A stretch of DNA of 64,000 nucleotides from Virgibacillus ihumii (GTDB lineage: Bacteria; Bacillota; Bacilli; Bacillales; Amphibacillaceae): NCBI RefSeq assembly GCF_902726655.1, contig NZ_CACVAN010000001.1, positions 1,116,001-1,180,000 on the forward strand, read 5' to 3'. The position numbers were made by a program, and so were the translations under genes. Of the stretch, positions 8,979-17,774 are shown one piece after another. Below the pieces are notes generated by a model, which did not search any database, was not told the origin of the DNA, and saw nothing but the letters and a program-made list of their open reading frames with translations. Position 1 is the stretch's first letter; each line of letters opens with the position of its first letter.

Positions 8979-10202
8979 TTACTGTTTGCTTAGCGTGCCA
9001 TGCGGATCAATGACAAACTTTTTCGCAACACCGCTGTCAAAATCAGCATAACCTTGCGGAGCTTGATCCAGCGATATTACGGTTGCATTCACAACTTTTG
9101 CGATTTCCGCTTTACCATTAAGAATAGCATTCATTAATTGCCGTTGATATTTCATAGCAGGAGTTTGTCCAGTGGTAAATGAATGCGCTTTTGACCAACC
9201 TAAACCAAAGCGTACTTTTAACGATCCCTGTTTAGCATCGTTATCTTTTGCCCCTGGATCTTCCGTCACATACAGACCTGGAATTCCAAATCTGCCACCT
9301 GCTTCAACAACACCCATCATCGTATTAAGTACAGTAGCCGGTGCATCCTGGTGATCTGTCCCATGTCCATATGCTTCAAAACCAACTGCGTCGATTGCAC
9401 AATCGACTTCGGGATCACCAAGAATCTGCTCAATTTGTTCGCCAACATCATCATGTTCCTTTAAATTAATTGTCTCACAACCAAAACTTCTTGCCTGTTC
9501 CAGTCTTTCTTCTTTTAAGTCACCGACAATAACTACTGCTGCACCAAGCAATTGTGCGGAGTGTGCTGCAGCCAATCCAACCGGTCCCGCACCTGCAACA
9601 TAAACAGTTGAACCTGTTGTTACGCCGGCGCTTACTGCTCCATGGTAACCTGTTGGAAAAATATCCGATAACATGGTAAGGTCAAGAATTTTATCCATAG
9701 CCTTGTCCTTATCAGGAAATTTCAACAGCTGAAAATCGGCATATGGAACCATGACATATTCGGACTGACCACCTACCCAGCCGCCCATATCGACATAACC
9801 ATAGGCTCCACCGGGTCTTTCCGGATTAACGTTCTGGCAGATATGGGTATCCTGCCGCTGGCACATTTTGCAGCGTCCGCATGCCACATTAAACGGCACG
9901 GATACAATATCCCCTTTTTTAATGAATTCCACATCACGTCCCACCTCAATAACTTCACCGGTAATCTCGTGCCCCAGGACCAGACCTGACGGCGCAGTAG
10001 TACGACCGCGAACCATGTGCTGGTCGCTGCCACAGATGTTCGTAACGATATTTTTCAGTATAACTCCATGTTCACATTTCCTGCCAACGTTCGACTTTGG
10101 TACACCCGGTCCATCATGCAGAACTAAATCAGGATATGCGATATCCTGCACCTCCACATTTCCTTCTCCTGTATAAACTACTCCACGATTGTCAGCCACC
10201 AA
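8979..10202 (-). CDS. fdhA: Glutathione-independent formaldehyde dehydrogenase (zinc alcohol dehydrogenase family)
   Basis: A 407-residue medium-chain zinc dehydrogenase most like Pseudomonas-type formaldehyde dehydrogenase, which oxidises formaldehyde with NAD+ without added glutathione. The catalytic zinc site is in NICGSDQHMVRGR and GHEITGEVIEVG. Structural zinc cysteines are in CGRCKMCQRQDTHIC. The Rossmann motif VYVAGAGPVGLAAAHSA is mid-protein. A long C-terminal insertion (EDPGAKDNDAKQGSL) is typical of this subfamily. It diverges from hbpS-like gene 10395 with 192 bp between them. B. subtilis lacks it at this locus, so it is an accessory gene. Substrate is inferred from family; other aldehydes are possible. 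Confidence 0.85.
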   Translation of the reverse strand: MVADNRGVVYTGEGNVEVQDIAYPDLVLHDGPGVPKSNVGRKCEHGVILKNIVTNICGSDQHMVRGRTTAPSGLVLGHEITGEVIEVGRDVEFIKKGDIVSVPFNVACGRCKMCQRQDTHICQNVNPERPGGAYGYVDMGGWVGGQSEYVMVPYADFQLLKFPDKDKAMDKILDLTMLSDIFPTGYHGAVSAGVTTGSTVYVAGAGPVGLAAAHSAQLLGAAVVIVGDLKEERLEQARSFGCETINLKEHDDVGEQIEQILGDPEVDCAIDAVGFEAYGHGTDHQDAPATVLNTMMGVVEAGGRFGIPGLYVTEDPGAKDNDAKQGSLKVRFGLGWSKAHSFTTGQTPAMKYQRQLMNAILNGKAEIAKVVNATVISLDQAPQGYADFDSGVAKKFVIDPHGTLSKQ

Positions 10203-10394
10203 AATAACCTCCTTTGTGTATTATGTGATCAACAGGCCACAAAGACCCTATTCCTTCTCTACCCAGTTATTGACTTATAAAACTATAAAATTTAATTTAT
10301 TTCCAAAATTTTATAGAATTATTGTTTTATTTCTCAATAAGATGGGAAGAACCTTCAATGAAAACGGAACTTCAAGAAATAATATAGAGAAAGG

Positions 10395-10805
10395 ATGTTG
10401 AAAGTGGAGGAACTAAATTTGGAAACAGCCAAAAAGCTGATTAACAGCGCTGAACAAGAAGCAGAGAAAATCGGTGTACAAATGGTCATTTCAGTACTTG
10501 ATAATGGTGGAAATTTGATTGCTGCGCACCGAATGGATGATGCATGGCTCGCAAGTGTGGACATCTCCTGGAATAAGGCCTGGACATCAGTAGCACTCAA
10601 AATGCCTACGTCAAATCTGGAAGAAGCAACGGTGCCTAATGCAGAACTTTGGGGACTTAACACAACGAACCAAGGAAAAATTGTCGTTTTCGGTGGCGGT
10701 ATCCCACTTGAAAAAGACGGAAAAGTGGTGGGTGCAGTCGGTGTCAGTGGCGGATCAGTGCCACAGGATGTCCAGGTAGCAGAAGCTGCGGTTAATGCTT
10801 TTTAA
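10395..10805 (+). CDS. GlcG/HbpS-family heme-binding-type protein (DUF336)
   Basis: A 136-residue single-domain protein with the GlcG/HbpS hallmarks: QMVISVLDNGGNLIAAHRMD, then FGGGIPLEKDGKVVGAVGVSGG and a final VAEAAVNAF helix. Members bind heme or small corrinoid-like ligands, or accompany diol and alcohol metabolism genes; function here is unproven. Start choice is open. The ATG at 10395 directly abuts AAAGG. The in-frame GTG at 10404 has that Shine-Dalgarno at normal distance and may be the true start, giving 133 residues. It sits divergent to fdhA, suggesting shared control. The protein has no signal peptide. Confidence 0.78.
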   Translation: MLKVEELNLETAKKLINSAEQEAEKIGVQMVISVLDNGGNLIAAHRMDDAWLASVDISWNKAWTSVALKMPTSNLEEATVPNAELWGLNTTNQGKIVVFGGGIPLEKDGKVVGAVGVSGGSVPQDVQVAEAAVNAF

Positions 10806-10867
10806 ATAGAAAAAAGCTGACTCTCTCAGTAAATTATGTTGTTACTTAACCTTTTACAGTTGAACAA

Positions 10868-11259
10868 AACTGCGACGTAACTTCTATATTGATTTGGTAG
10901 CGATTGATGTTATCTCGCCCCGCAGCTAGTATACACTTCGCTTTCCGGGGGCGGCTGCTGAGCCTCTTCGTGCTGTCGCACTGCGAGTCTCACCTAGGCC
11001 TCAGCTCCCCCAGGAGTCTTGGTGTATACTGGCTGCTTTTGAGGAATATTACCCTTTATTTCCAAAGATTAGATGATTTTCAACCCAAACCAGCCGTTGG
11101 AATATGCGAGACTCCTGCGGGAAGTACAAGCTAGGCGAGACCCCGCAGGCGAGGTACGAGCTGAGGAGGGCTCGGCACTTGCCCGCGGAAAGCGAGTATA
11201 TTCCAACGGCGTTTGCCTAAGAGTCATACTAAATTCCCATGATTTCTGTGTCGCAGTTT
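10868..11259. repeat. Palindromic MITE-like element with two inverted copies of a conserved core
   Basis: The outer ends are inverted repeats AACTGCGAC (10868-10876) and GTCGCAGTT (11250-11258). Inside are two core copies in opposite orientation, about 10917-11039 and 11095-11213. Each core contains ACTTCGCTTTCCG, GCGGCTG(C)TGAGCC and GAGTCTCACCTAGGCC or the reverse complement. It is bounded by its own complementary arms: AGTATACAC/GTGTATACT in the first, GTTGGAATAT/ATATTCCAAC in the second. Short open frames here show no coding character. The other 60% of the 10806-11353 gap holds no gene, only this element and the dtd terminator. Confidence 0.72.
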
Positions 11260-11303
11260 ATACGAAAATGGCCAAAAGCTTAAACCACATTAATATAGAT
11301 GGG

Positions 11304-11346
11304 AAAAATGACCACCCGTTTTATTTAAAAATGGATGGTCATTTTT
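11304..11346 (-). terminator. Terminator of dtd-relA side
   Basis: Inverted repeat AAAAATGACCACCC / GGATGGTCATTTTT lies 8 bp after the dtd stop codon on the minus strand, ending in a T-run. Confidence 0.8.
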
Positions 11347-11353
11347 ATGGTAG

Positions 11354-11800
11354 TCATTTTTCATTACTGTCCAAAATAATCGTTACAGGCCCCTGATTTG
11401 TCAATTGCACGTCCATCATTTCTCCAAATTCACCTGTCTCCACACGAATCCCTTGTTCTTCAATCTGTTGATTAAAATAATTATAAAGTTCTAATGCCTG
11501 GTCCGGTTTTGCAGCTTGCACGAAACTCGGACGTCTGCCTTTACGTGTGTCAGCAAAGAGTGTGAATTGAGAAATGGACAAAACATTGCCATTAACATCT
11601 TTTAATGAATGATTCATTTTTCCATTTTCATCAGCAAAAATCCGCAGATGAACTAATTTATTCACTACATATTGCGCATCTGCTTCCGTATCATCGTGTG
11701 TTACTCCAAGCAAAACAACAAAACCAGAATCAATTTTTCCGGTTATCCTGTCTTCAACGGAAACTTTTGCATTATTTACCAGCTGAACTACTGCTTTCAT
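11354..11800 (-). CDS. dtd: D-aminoacyl-tRNA deacylase
   Basis: A 148-residue protein that hydrolyses D-amino acids (and glycine from mischarged tRNA-Ala) off tRNA. The two active-site signatures are present: [17 protein letters not shown] and the C-terminal [11 protein letters not shown], carrying the Gly-Pro cross-subunit motif. Length is standard for the family, which is a homodimer. It follows relA with 33 bp between, as in B. subtilis, and probably shares its transcript. A terminator follows. Confidence 0.95.
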   Translation of the reverse strand: MKAVVQLVNNAKVSVEDRITGKIDSGFVVLLGVTHDDTEADAQYVVNKLVHLRIFADENGKMNHSLKDVNGNVLSISQFTLFADTRKGRRPSFVQAAKPDQALELYNYFNQQIEEQGIRVETGEFGEMMDVQLTNQGPVTIILDSNEK

Positions 11801-11833
11801 TGCTTTGGTACCCCTTTTTCTACAGTACTTTAA

Positions 11834-14035
11834 TTATTGAATTGTACGTGTAACTGTATAAACATCTTTAATTTGCTTTATACGATCTACGATTCTACGT
11901 AGATGACTCGTATTATGAATAAGGATAGTAATGTGAATAGTTGCCATCTTATTACGATCTGATTTGCCATTTACATGGGTAATATTTGTTTTTGTTTCAT
12001 TTACAGCCTGCAGAACTTCATTTAACAGTCCGCGGCGATCGTAACCCGAAATTTCCAAATCCACATGATATTGTTTTTTCTCAATCTGATTATTTTCCCA
12101 TTCCACGTGAAGGAAACGCTGCTGTGCCTCCTCCGATTGAACATTCGGACAATCAGTCCGGTGAACAGATACCCCTCTACCTTTTGTTATATAACCGACA
12201 ATTTTATCACCAGGTACAGGGTTACAGCATTTGGAAAGGCGTACAAGCATATTGTCAACACCTGCTACCCGGACACCGGAATCCCTTTTTTGTTTCTTCT
12301 TAAAAGTGGATTCGCTTTTCACTTCTTCCAATGTTTCTTCCAGATTCTGTTCCTTCTGCTTCGTCCGGCGAAGTTTATCAGTGAGACGTGTAGCAATTAA
12401 AGCTGCGGTTATACCCTGGTAACCAACAGCTGCGTACATATCGTCTTCATTCATAAAATTAAAACGTTCATGGACGCGGCTCAGGTTCTCCTGCGTCAAA
12501 ACCTCTTTAGGTTCAATACCAAGAGCCCGAATTTCCTTATCAACAGATTCCTTGCCTTTGCTGATATTCTCATCACGCCGTTGTTTTTTAAAGAACTGTT
12601 TTATTTTACTTTTTGCTTGGGACGTTTGGGTGATTTTCAGCCAATCCTGCGATGGTCCATACGAATGCTTAGAAGTCATCACATCGATAATATCTCCATT
12701 ATGGAGCTGATAATCGAGTGGTTCCATCTTCCCGTTGACTTTTGCTCCTATCGTCTGGTTCCCTACCTCTGTATGAATCCGGTAAGCAAAATCAATCGGG
12801 ACCGACCCGGATGGAAGTTCAATCACATCGCCTTTAGGCGTGAAAACATAAACCATATCAGAAAAGAGATCGACTTTTAGCGTCTCCATAAATTCCTCAG
12901 CATCATGTGTCTCACTTTGCCATTCGAGTATTTCCCGGAACCATGTCAATTTTTCTTCAAAAGATTTTTTATCCTTTGACACTCTGCTGCCTTCTTTATA
13001 AGCCCAGTGTGCCGCAATACCATATTCCGCAATTTCGTGCATTTCCTTCGTGCGGATTTGTACTTCGAGCGGATCACCTTTTGGTCCGATCACCGTTGTA
13101 TGAAGCGATTGGTATAAATTTGGTTTAGGCATTGCGATATAGTCTTTAAACCTGCCGGGCATCGGCTTCCAGCATGTATGAATAATCCCCAAAACCGCAT
13201 AGCAATCTTTAATATTATTCACAATTATTCTAACAGCCAACAAATCATAGATTTCGTTAAACTGTTTGTTCTGTTTTACCATTTTTCTGTAAATACTGTA
13301 TAAATGCTTCGGGCGTCCGGAGATATCAGCTTCGATTTTGACATCCTTCAGCTGACTCCTGACCTCCGTCATCACTTCATCAATATAGGACTCCCGCTGC
13401 TCTCTTTTCTGTCTCATTAACTGGACTATTCGATAATACTGCTGCGGATTCAAATAACGCAATGCAGTATCTTCAAGTTCCCATTTTATCGTCGAGATTC
13501 CCAGCCGATGTGCCAGCGGGGCAAAAATTTCCAGCGTCTCATTGGAAATGCGGCGCTGTTTTTGAGGAGGCAAATGCTTCAGTGTACGCATATTATGCAG
13601 ACGGTCAGCGAGTTTTATCAGGATAACCCGTATGTCTTTGGCCATCGCCACAAACATTTTCCGATGATTCTCAGCCTGAATCGCTTCCTTCGATTTGTAC
13701 TTTATTTTTCCAAGTTTCGTTACACCATCCACAAGCATGGCGACTTCATGGTTGAAGTGCTCCTCAAGATCTTCCGTTGTGATATCAGTATCCTCTACGA
13801 CATCATGCAAAAATCCGCCTGCAACTGTTTCCGGATCCATTTCCAGTTCAAGCAGAATGCCGGCGACCTGTACAGGATGAATTATATAAGGCTCACCGGA
13901 TTTTCGGAACTGATTTTCATGTGCTTTCGCAGCATAATTATATGCACGCTGAAGAAATTTCACATCCTCCCCGGCAAGATAACGTCGAGCCTTGTTTAAC
14001 ACATCTTCAATTGTTAGAATATCTTCTTTTGCCAT
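11834..14035 (-). CDS. relA: Bifunctional (p)ppGpp synthetase/hydrolase (RelA/SpoT, Rel)
   Basis: The stringent-response enzyme makes and degrades (p)ppGpp. At 733 residues it has the full long Rel architecture. The HD hydrolase domain has HDVVEDTD at 77-84, so hydrolase activity is likely retained. The synthetase domain spans about 240-350 (GRPKHLYSIYRKM, GRFKDYIAMPKPNLYQSLHT), followed by a TGS domain near 390-450. A cysteine-containing region (LSKCCNPVPGD, HRTDCPN) lies near 590-625 and an ACT domain is at the C-terminus from about 655. The order dtd-relA-apt-recJ matches Bacillus. Gaps of 34-194 bp separate it from its neighbours. Confidence 0.97.
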   Translation of the reverse strand: MAKEDILTIEDVLNKARRYLAGEDVKFLQRAYNYAAKAHENQFRKSGEPYIIHPVQVAGILLELEMDPETVAGGFLHDVVEDTDITTEDLEEHFNHEVAMLVDGVTKLGKIKYKSKEAIQAENHRKMFVAMAKDIRVILIKLADRLHNMRTLKHLPPQKQRRISNETLEIFAPLAHRLGISTIKWELEDTALRYLNPQQYYRIVQLMRQKREQRESYIDEVMTEVRSQLKDVKIEADISGRPKHLYSIYRKMVKQNKQFNEIYDLLAVRIIVNNIKDCYAVLGIIHTCWKPMPGRFKDYIAMPKPNLYQSLHTTVIGPKGDPLEVQIRTKEMHEIAEYGIAAHWAYKEGSRVSKDKKSFEEKLTWFREILEWQSETHDAEEFMETLKVDLFSDMVYVFTPKGDVIELPSGSVPIDFAYRIHTEVGNQTIGAKVNGKMEPLDYQLHNGDIIDVMTSKHSYGPSQDWLKITQTSQAKSKIKQFFKKQRRDENISKGKESVDKEIRALGIEPKEVLTQENLSRVHERFNFMNEDDMYAAVGYQGITAALIATRLTDKLRRTKQKEQNLEETLEEVKSESTFKKKQKRDSGVRVAGVDNMLVRLSKCCNPVPGDKIVGYITKGRGVSVHRTDCPNVQSEEAQQRFLHVEWENNQIEKKQYHVDLEISGYDRRGLLNEVLQAVNETKTNITHVNGKSDRNKMATIHITILIHNTSHLRRIVDRIKQIKDVYTVTRTIQ

Positions 14036-14192
14036 ATAATCACCTGACCTTAACCCGATGCAGAGAATACATTTGTACTTGTATCGAAATTTTTACATAA
14101 ATGAAACGAAAAAACAAATCATACTAGAAAACTAGTTGCACTTATATAAGATCACCAAATAATTTAACTGTGTGACTTTATAATTTAAGCAA

Positions 14193-14215
14193 AGGCCTGA
14201 CAATACGCCAGACCT
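14193..14215 (-). terminator. Terminator downstream of apt
   Basis: Stem AGGTCTG / CAGGCCT (one G-U pair) lies about 15 bp after the apt stop on the minus strand; the following T-run is short. It separates apt from relA. Confidence 0.5.
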
Positions 14216-14229
14216 GTTTATTATCTTAT

Positions 14230-14742
14230 TTAGTAACTCATTAATGTTAACACATCATAACCCTTAAGTTTTTCTAACCCGTTCAAATACGAGAGTTCAA
14301 TTAGAAAAGCACATCCGGCCACAACACCACCAAGCTCTTCCACTAATTTAATGGTTGCTTCTATTGTACCACCCGTTGCAAGCAAGTCATCGGTAATCAG
14401 TACGCGCTGGCCAGGTTTAATTGCATCTTTATGGATTGTGAGTACATTTTCCCCGTATTCCAGTCCATAATCAACTTTTATTACTTCACGAGGTAATTTG
14501 CCCTCTTTTCGAACTGGAGCAAAACCTTTCTCCAATGCATAAGAAACAGGGCAGCCGATTATAAACCCTCTTGCTTCAGGACCTACGACAAGATCAATAC
14601 TCCGTTCACGGGCATATTTCACAATCTCATCCACTGCAGATTTATATGCAGAGCCATTATCCATCAATGGCGTGATATCTTTAAATTGAATTCCCTCTTT
14701 TGGCCAGTCTTCCACAATTTTAATATATTTTTTATAGTCCAT
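14230..14742 (-). CDS. apt: Adenine phosphoribosyltransferase
   Basis: The 170-residue purine salvage enzyme converts adenine and PRPP to AMP. The PRPP-binding loop [13 protein letters not shown] is at residues 114-126, and the adenine-side segment [12 protein letters not shown] is at 54-65. Length matches bacterial Apt. Its ATG lies inside the end of recJ (11-bp overlap), with GGGAGG upstream, so translation is probably coupled to recJ. The neighbouring relA fits a link between purine salvage and (p)ppGpp metabolism seen in related genomes. Confidence 0.96.
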   Translation of the reverse strand: MDYKKYIKIVEDWPKEGIQFKDITPLMDNGSAYKSAVDEIVKYARERSIDLVVGPEARGFIIGCPVSYALEKGFAPVRKEGKLPREVIKVDYGLEYGENVLTIHKDAIKPGQRVLITDDLLATGGTIEATIKLVEELGGVVAGCAFLIELSYLNGLEKLKGYDVLTLMSY

Positions 14743-17062
14743 TTATTACTTCCTCCCTGGAAATGTCGCGATCCTGTACACAACCCAAAAACCAATTTCT
14801 TAAATCCTCGTATCTGGAATAATACAGTACCTTTTCAATGTCAGCCCGGTTTATCCGCTTTTGATATACACTTGATTCAGTCAAATCACGTTTCACCGGA
14901 TCAGAATTTATGGTGATAATACCTTTTTCTATTTTAACAAAACCTAATTCAAAAAACACCTCAGACATGAACAGAACCTGTTCTTTTGTCCAATTTTTCG
15001 CGTGCATAATCTTTTCAATATTTTCTTTAAGGTTTAATTTCTTTCGCTTCATGGCAAGTACATAAAACCATTTGAAATCTTCCCGGGTTGGAAAATGATT
15101 CAAATACGCACTATCTTCCAGGTAAAAACATACATGAACATTATTCGGATTGATCTTTACAATTATGTCCCGGAGTGTGCTTAGCTCTTCCGGCAGTTCA
15201 TACAAATAGACTGTATCTTCGTCCCCCAGACTACCTACATCTGTATCGTATGTAATGCACCTGACACCTTCCGGAACAATGCTGTGCTCAACCGGAAGTT
15301 TATTAAAAACGGCAACCTGAGAAGTGTTGTGGTCAACAAACGGGGAAATATTCGCCTGTTTCCTGCCACGGTGATCAAACAACTGCTTATCCTTGATTTT
15401 CATATCCTTTATGACCAGTTGTACCTTTCTGTTTCCATTCCATTCATTGATCCCAAGCTCTCCGGCCACCGTGATGTCTGTTCCGGATGAGATAAACGGG
15501 TGCAAATGACCGAGCCCAAATCCGATACCATCAATCGATATGTTATCCTGTCTGAATTGTACTTTTAGGTGGTTCTTCCTGCTTCCAATTTGTCTTGCAT
15601 CATTTGGCATATGATCTAACTGAAAAATCGGCTTAGGGTTACTCATTCCAAAAGGTGCCAGTTGGGAAATCTCATTAACCAGCATTTCATTTATCTCGGG
15701 AACTGCAATCGTTTTACTAATTTCCAACTCCTGTGTAAAATCCTCTTCTGAGAGCTGCTGAAAAATCAATTCGTTTAATTCATCACGGAGCACTTGCACA
15801 TTTTCTGTCGGAAGCGTCATTCCAGCAGCTTGGGAATGGCCGCCAAATGCTGCAAACAATTCCCGGAGTTTCATACAGTTTTCGAATAAATTAAAGGCAG
15901 GAATACTTCGGGCCGACCCCTTTGCCTGTCCAGTTTCCGGAAGAATGGATAAAACAATCGCCGGGCGATCATATTTCCGAACAAGATTGGATGCCACAAT
16001 TCCCAGAACACCTTGATTCCAACCTTCCTTTGCCACAACGATTACTCCATGATTTTCCGTTGGATCAATCATTTGCTTTGCTTCCTGGACAATATCACTT
16101 ACGATTTTTTGACGCTCCTTGTTAAGCGACTGTACCATTTCGGCAATCTCTTCTGCCTCATCAGGATCATCCGCCATTAACAATTGAACGGCCAAATCAG
16201 CATCCTGAAGCCTTCCAACCGCGTTTAGTCTCGGTCCAATTGAGAAACCGACATCTTCTTCTGTTACATTACCATTTATATTGCACACCCTCTTCAGGGC
16301 GTTCAGTCCTGCACGATTGGTAGTTGTCAGTGACTGCAACCCGAAATATGCAAAAACCCTGTTCTCTTCCACTAACGCTACAAGGTCGGCAATTGTACCA
16401 ATTGCAGCCAAATCAAGAAATTGTTTCGGAAAATATCCTAAAAGCTGCTGTGCAAATTTAAAGGCCACACCAACACCCGCCAGTTCCTTAAACGCGTATG
16501 CAGGTGAGCATTTCGGATGTATGATGGCAAAAGCATCCGGAAGCTGTTCCTGTGGTTCATGATGGTCAGTGATGATTAAGTCAATACCTAATTCTTTGGC
16601 AACATCTGCCTCGTTTACGGATGCAATCCCAGTATCCACTGTTATAATAACATGAAAACCATTTCGGGATGCTTCCCGAAATGCCTCCTCATTGGGCCCA
16701 TATCCTTCTGTGAAACGGTTAGGTATGTAATAGTCGCAATCTGCTCCAAGCTCTTCCATTGTTTTCAGAAGCAATGTCGTTGAACTGACACCATCTGCAT
16801 CATAATCACCATATATAAGTATCCGTTCATTCCGGTCAATTGCCTCATGCACACGTTCAGCTGCCTGTTCTATATTTGCCAGCTCCTGTGGGTTATTTAA
16901 TTGATCCAGTTCAGGAGATAAAAACTCCTGTGCGGCTATATTATTTGTAATTCCTCGCTGTACAAGCAATTCCTTAATGAGCGGGGAGATTTCATTTGAT
17001 TCCCAATTTACTGGTATATCAATAGCTTCTGTATATTTCCATTTCATCATGCTCTGTAACAT
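14732..17062 (-). CDS. recJ: Single-stranded-DNA-specific exonuclease RecJ
   Basis: A 5'-3' ssDNA exonuclease for recombination and mismatch or base excision repair. From ATG 17062 it is 776 residues, normal for Firmicute RecJ. DHH-family metal-binding motifs DYDADG (86-91) and ITDHHEP (164-170) are visible, followed by the DHHA1 region ([14 protein letters not shown]), an OB-type domain, and the C-terminal extension found in Bacillus RecJ. The frame stays open 90 bp upstream, but AGGGGTG lies 7 bp before 17062 and homology begins at [10 protein letters not shown]. It overlaps apt by 11 bp and follows lapA at 55 bp. Confidence 0.95.
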   Translation of the reverse strand: MLQSMMKWKYTEAIDIPVNWESNEISPLIKELLVQRGITNNIAAQEFLSPELDQLNNPQELANIEQAAERVHEAIDRNERILIYGDYDADGVSSTTLLLKTMEELGADCDYYIPNRFTEGYGPNEEAFREASRNGFHVIITVDTGIASVNEADVAKELGIDLIITDHHEPQEQLPDAFAIIHPKCSPAYAFKELAGVGVAFKFAQQLLGYFPKQFLDLAAIGTIADLVALVEENRVFAYFGLQSLTTTNRAGLNALKRVCNINGNVTEEDVGFSIGPRLNAVGRLQDADLAVQLLMADDPDEAEEIAEMVQSLNKERQKIVSDIVQEAKQMIDPTENHGVIVVAKEGWNQGVLGIVASNLVRKYDRPAIVLSILPETGQAKGSARSIPAFNLFENCMKLRELFAAFGGHSQAAGMTLPTENVQVLRDELNELIFQQLSEEDFTQELEISKTIAVPEINEMLVNEISQLAPFGMSNPKPIFQLDHMPNDARQIGSRKNHLKVQFRQDNISIDGIGFGLGHLHPFISSGTDITVAGELGINEWNGNRKVQLVIKDMKIKDKQLFDHRGRKQANISPFVDHNTSQVAVFNKLPVEHSIVPEGVRCITYDTDVGSLGDEDTVYLYELPEELSTLRDIIVKINPNNVHVCFYLEDSAYLNHFPTREDFKWFYVLAMKRKKLNLKENIEKIMHAKNWTKEQVLFMSEVFFELGFVKIEKGIITINSDPVKRDLTESSVYQKRINRADIEKVLYYSRYEDLRNWFLGCVQDRDISREEVINGL

Positions 17063-17117
17063 AATTTCACCCCTGACTTTCCTATTATACAAAAGTAAGC
17101 CAAGGGTAGCAATCAGG

Positions 17118-17456
17118 TTATGTTTCAGTTTTTCTTCCATCAGTTGAATCATCTTGATTGGTATCCAACAAGTTATGTTCTTTTAACGTCTCCTTCAATT
17201 GATTATTCTCATGCTGCAGTGATCTTTTCTCCCGCTGCAGATGAATGATTTTAATCAGATTAACAGCTGCGGTAATAACACCACCCATTAATACCGAAAA
17301 TAGAATAACTAAAATCAACGGTGCCTGCCCGATACCAAAAAGATAATTCACTTCTACCGGTTCAACATTAATAACAGCAAAAATTGCAATGATAATGACA
17401 AAAATAATGGCCAGAATAACGTATGATTGTCCCCGCACCCGAATATCCTCCTTCAT
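17118..17456 (-). CDS. LapA-family (DUF1049) membrane protein, YrvD-like
   Basis: A 112-residue protein with two transmembrane helices (about 10-30 and 45-68; the sequence between includes VEVNYLFGIGQAPL, the LapA signature). A charged coiled-coil tail follows (REKRSLQHENNQLKETLKE). LapA proteins are small inner-membrane proteins, in proteobacteria linked to lipopolysaccharide assembly; the role in Bacillaceae is unknown. It sits directly upstream of recJ on the same strand, as yrvD does in B. subtilis. Confidence 0.82.
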   Translation of the reverse strand: MKEDIRVRGQSYVILAIIFVIIIAIFAVINVEPVEVNYLFGIGQAPLILVILFSVLMGGVITAAVNLIKIIHLQREKRSLQHENNQLKETLKEHNLLDTNQDDSTDGRKTET

Positions 17457-17572
17457 TTACAGGCTATTTTAATAAATTACCCGCTTTGAATGGAATCTAA
17501 TCTGAAAAAAAGCTTGATTTTTATTAGCCTCTATTCTTAAATATTATTACTATTATTACTTAACTTACACTT

Positions 17573-17696
17573 GAACTCAACTGAGACGTAGTATGATGAT
17601 GGTGCTGCTGCCACGGAAATACACTCCGCATACACTTCCAACTGTGTGGTCGGAGAGCCATATTCAATCAACTTTTTTAATATCACAGTTTATGGA
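17573..17696. repeat. Decayed copy of the palindromic element
   Basis: AACTGAGACGTAG on the left and ATCACAGTTTATGG on the right look like mutated versions of the AACTGCGACA / TGTCGCAGTTTA ends seen at 10868-11259 and 35281-35416. The inside has CACGGAAATACACT and a GGAGAGCC remnant of the core. Apart from this and the secDF terminator, the 317-bp gap 17457-17774 shows nothing. Confidence 0.4.
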
Positions 17697-17739
17697 TTTA
17701 TTGATCAATATATCTTGGCAAAAACTTTAAAATTAAGCA

Positions 17740-17769
17740 ATCCCGTGTCACGTTTGAATGACACGGGAT
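17740..17769 (-). terminator. secDF terminator
   Basis: Perfect 11-bp stem ATCCCGTGTCA / TGACACGGGAT, 5 bp after the secDF stop codon. Confidence 0.8.
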
Positions 17770-17774
17770 CTTTA

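Noticed and set aside
10904..11396. Open frames inside the palindromic element
   Set aside because: Composition follows the inverted repeats; the frames occur on both strands and differ between copies.
14036..14229. Riboswitch or tRNA gene in the relA-apt gap
   Set aside because: Only a short palindrome (ACTAG...CTAGT) and the apt terminator are seen; no cloverleaf or known aptamer core.
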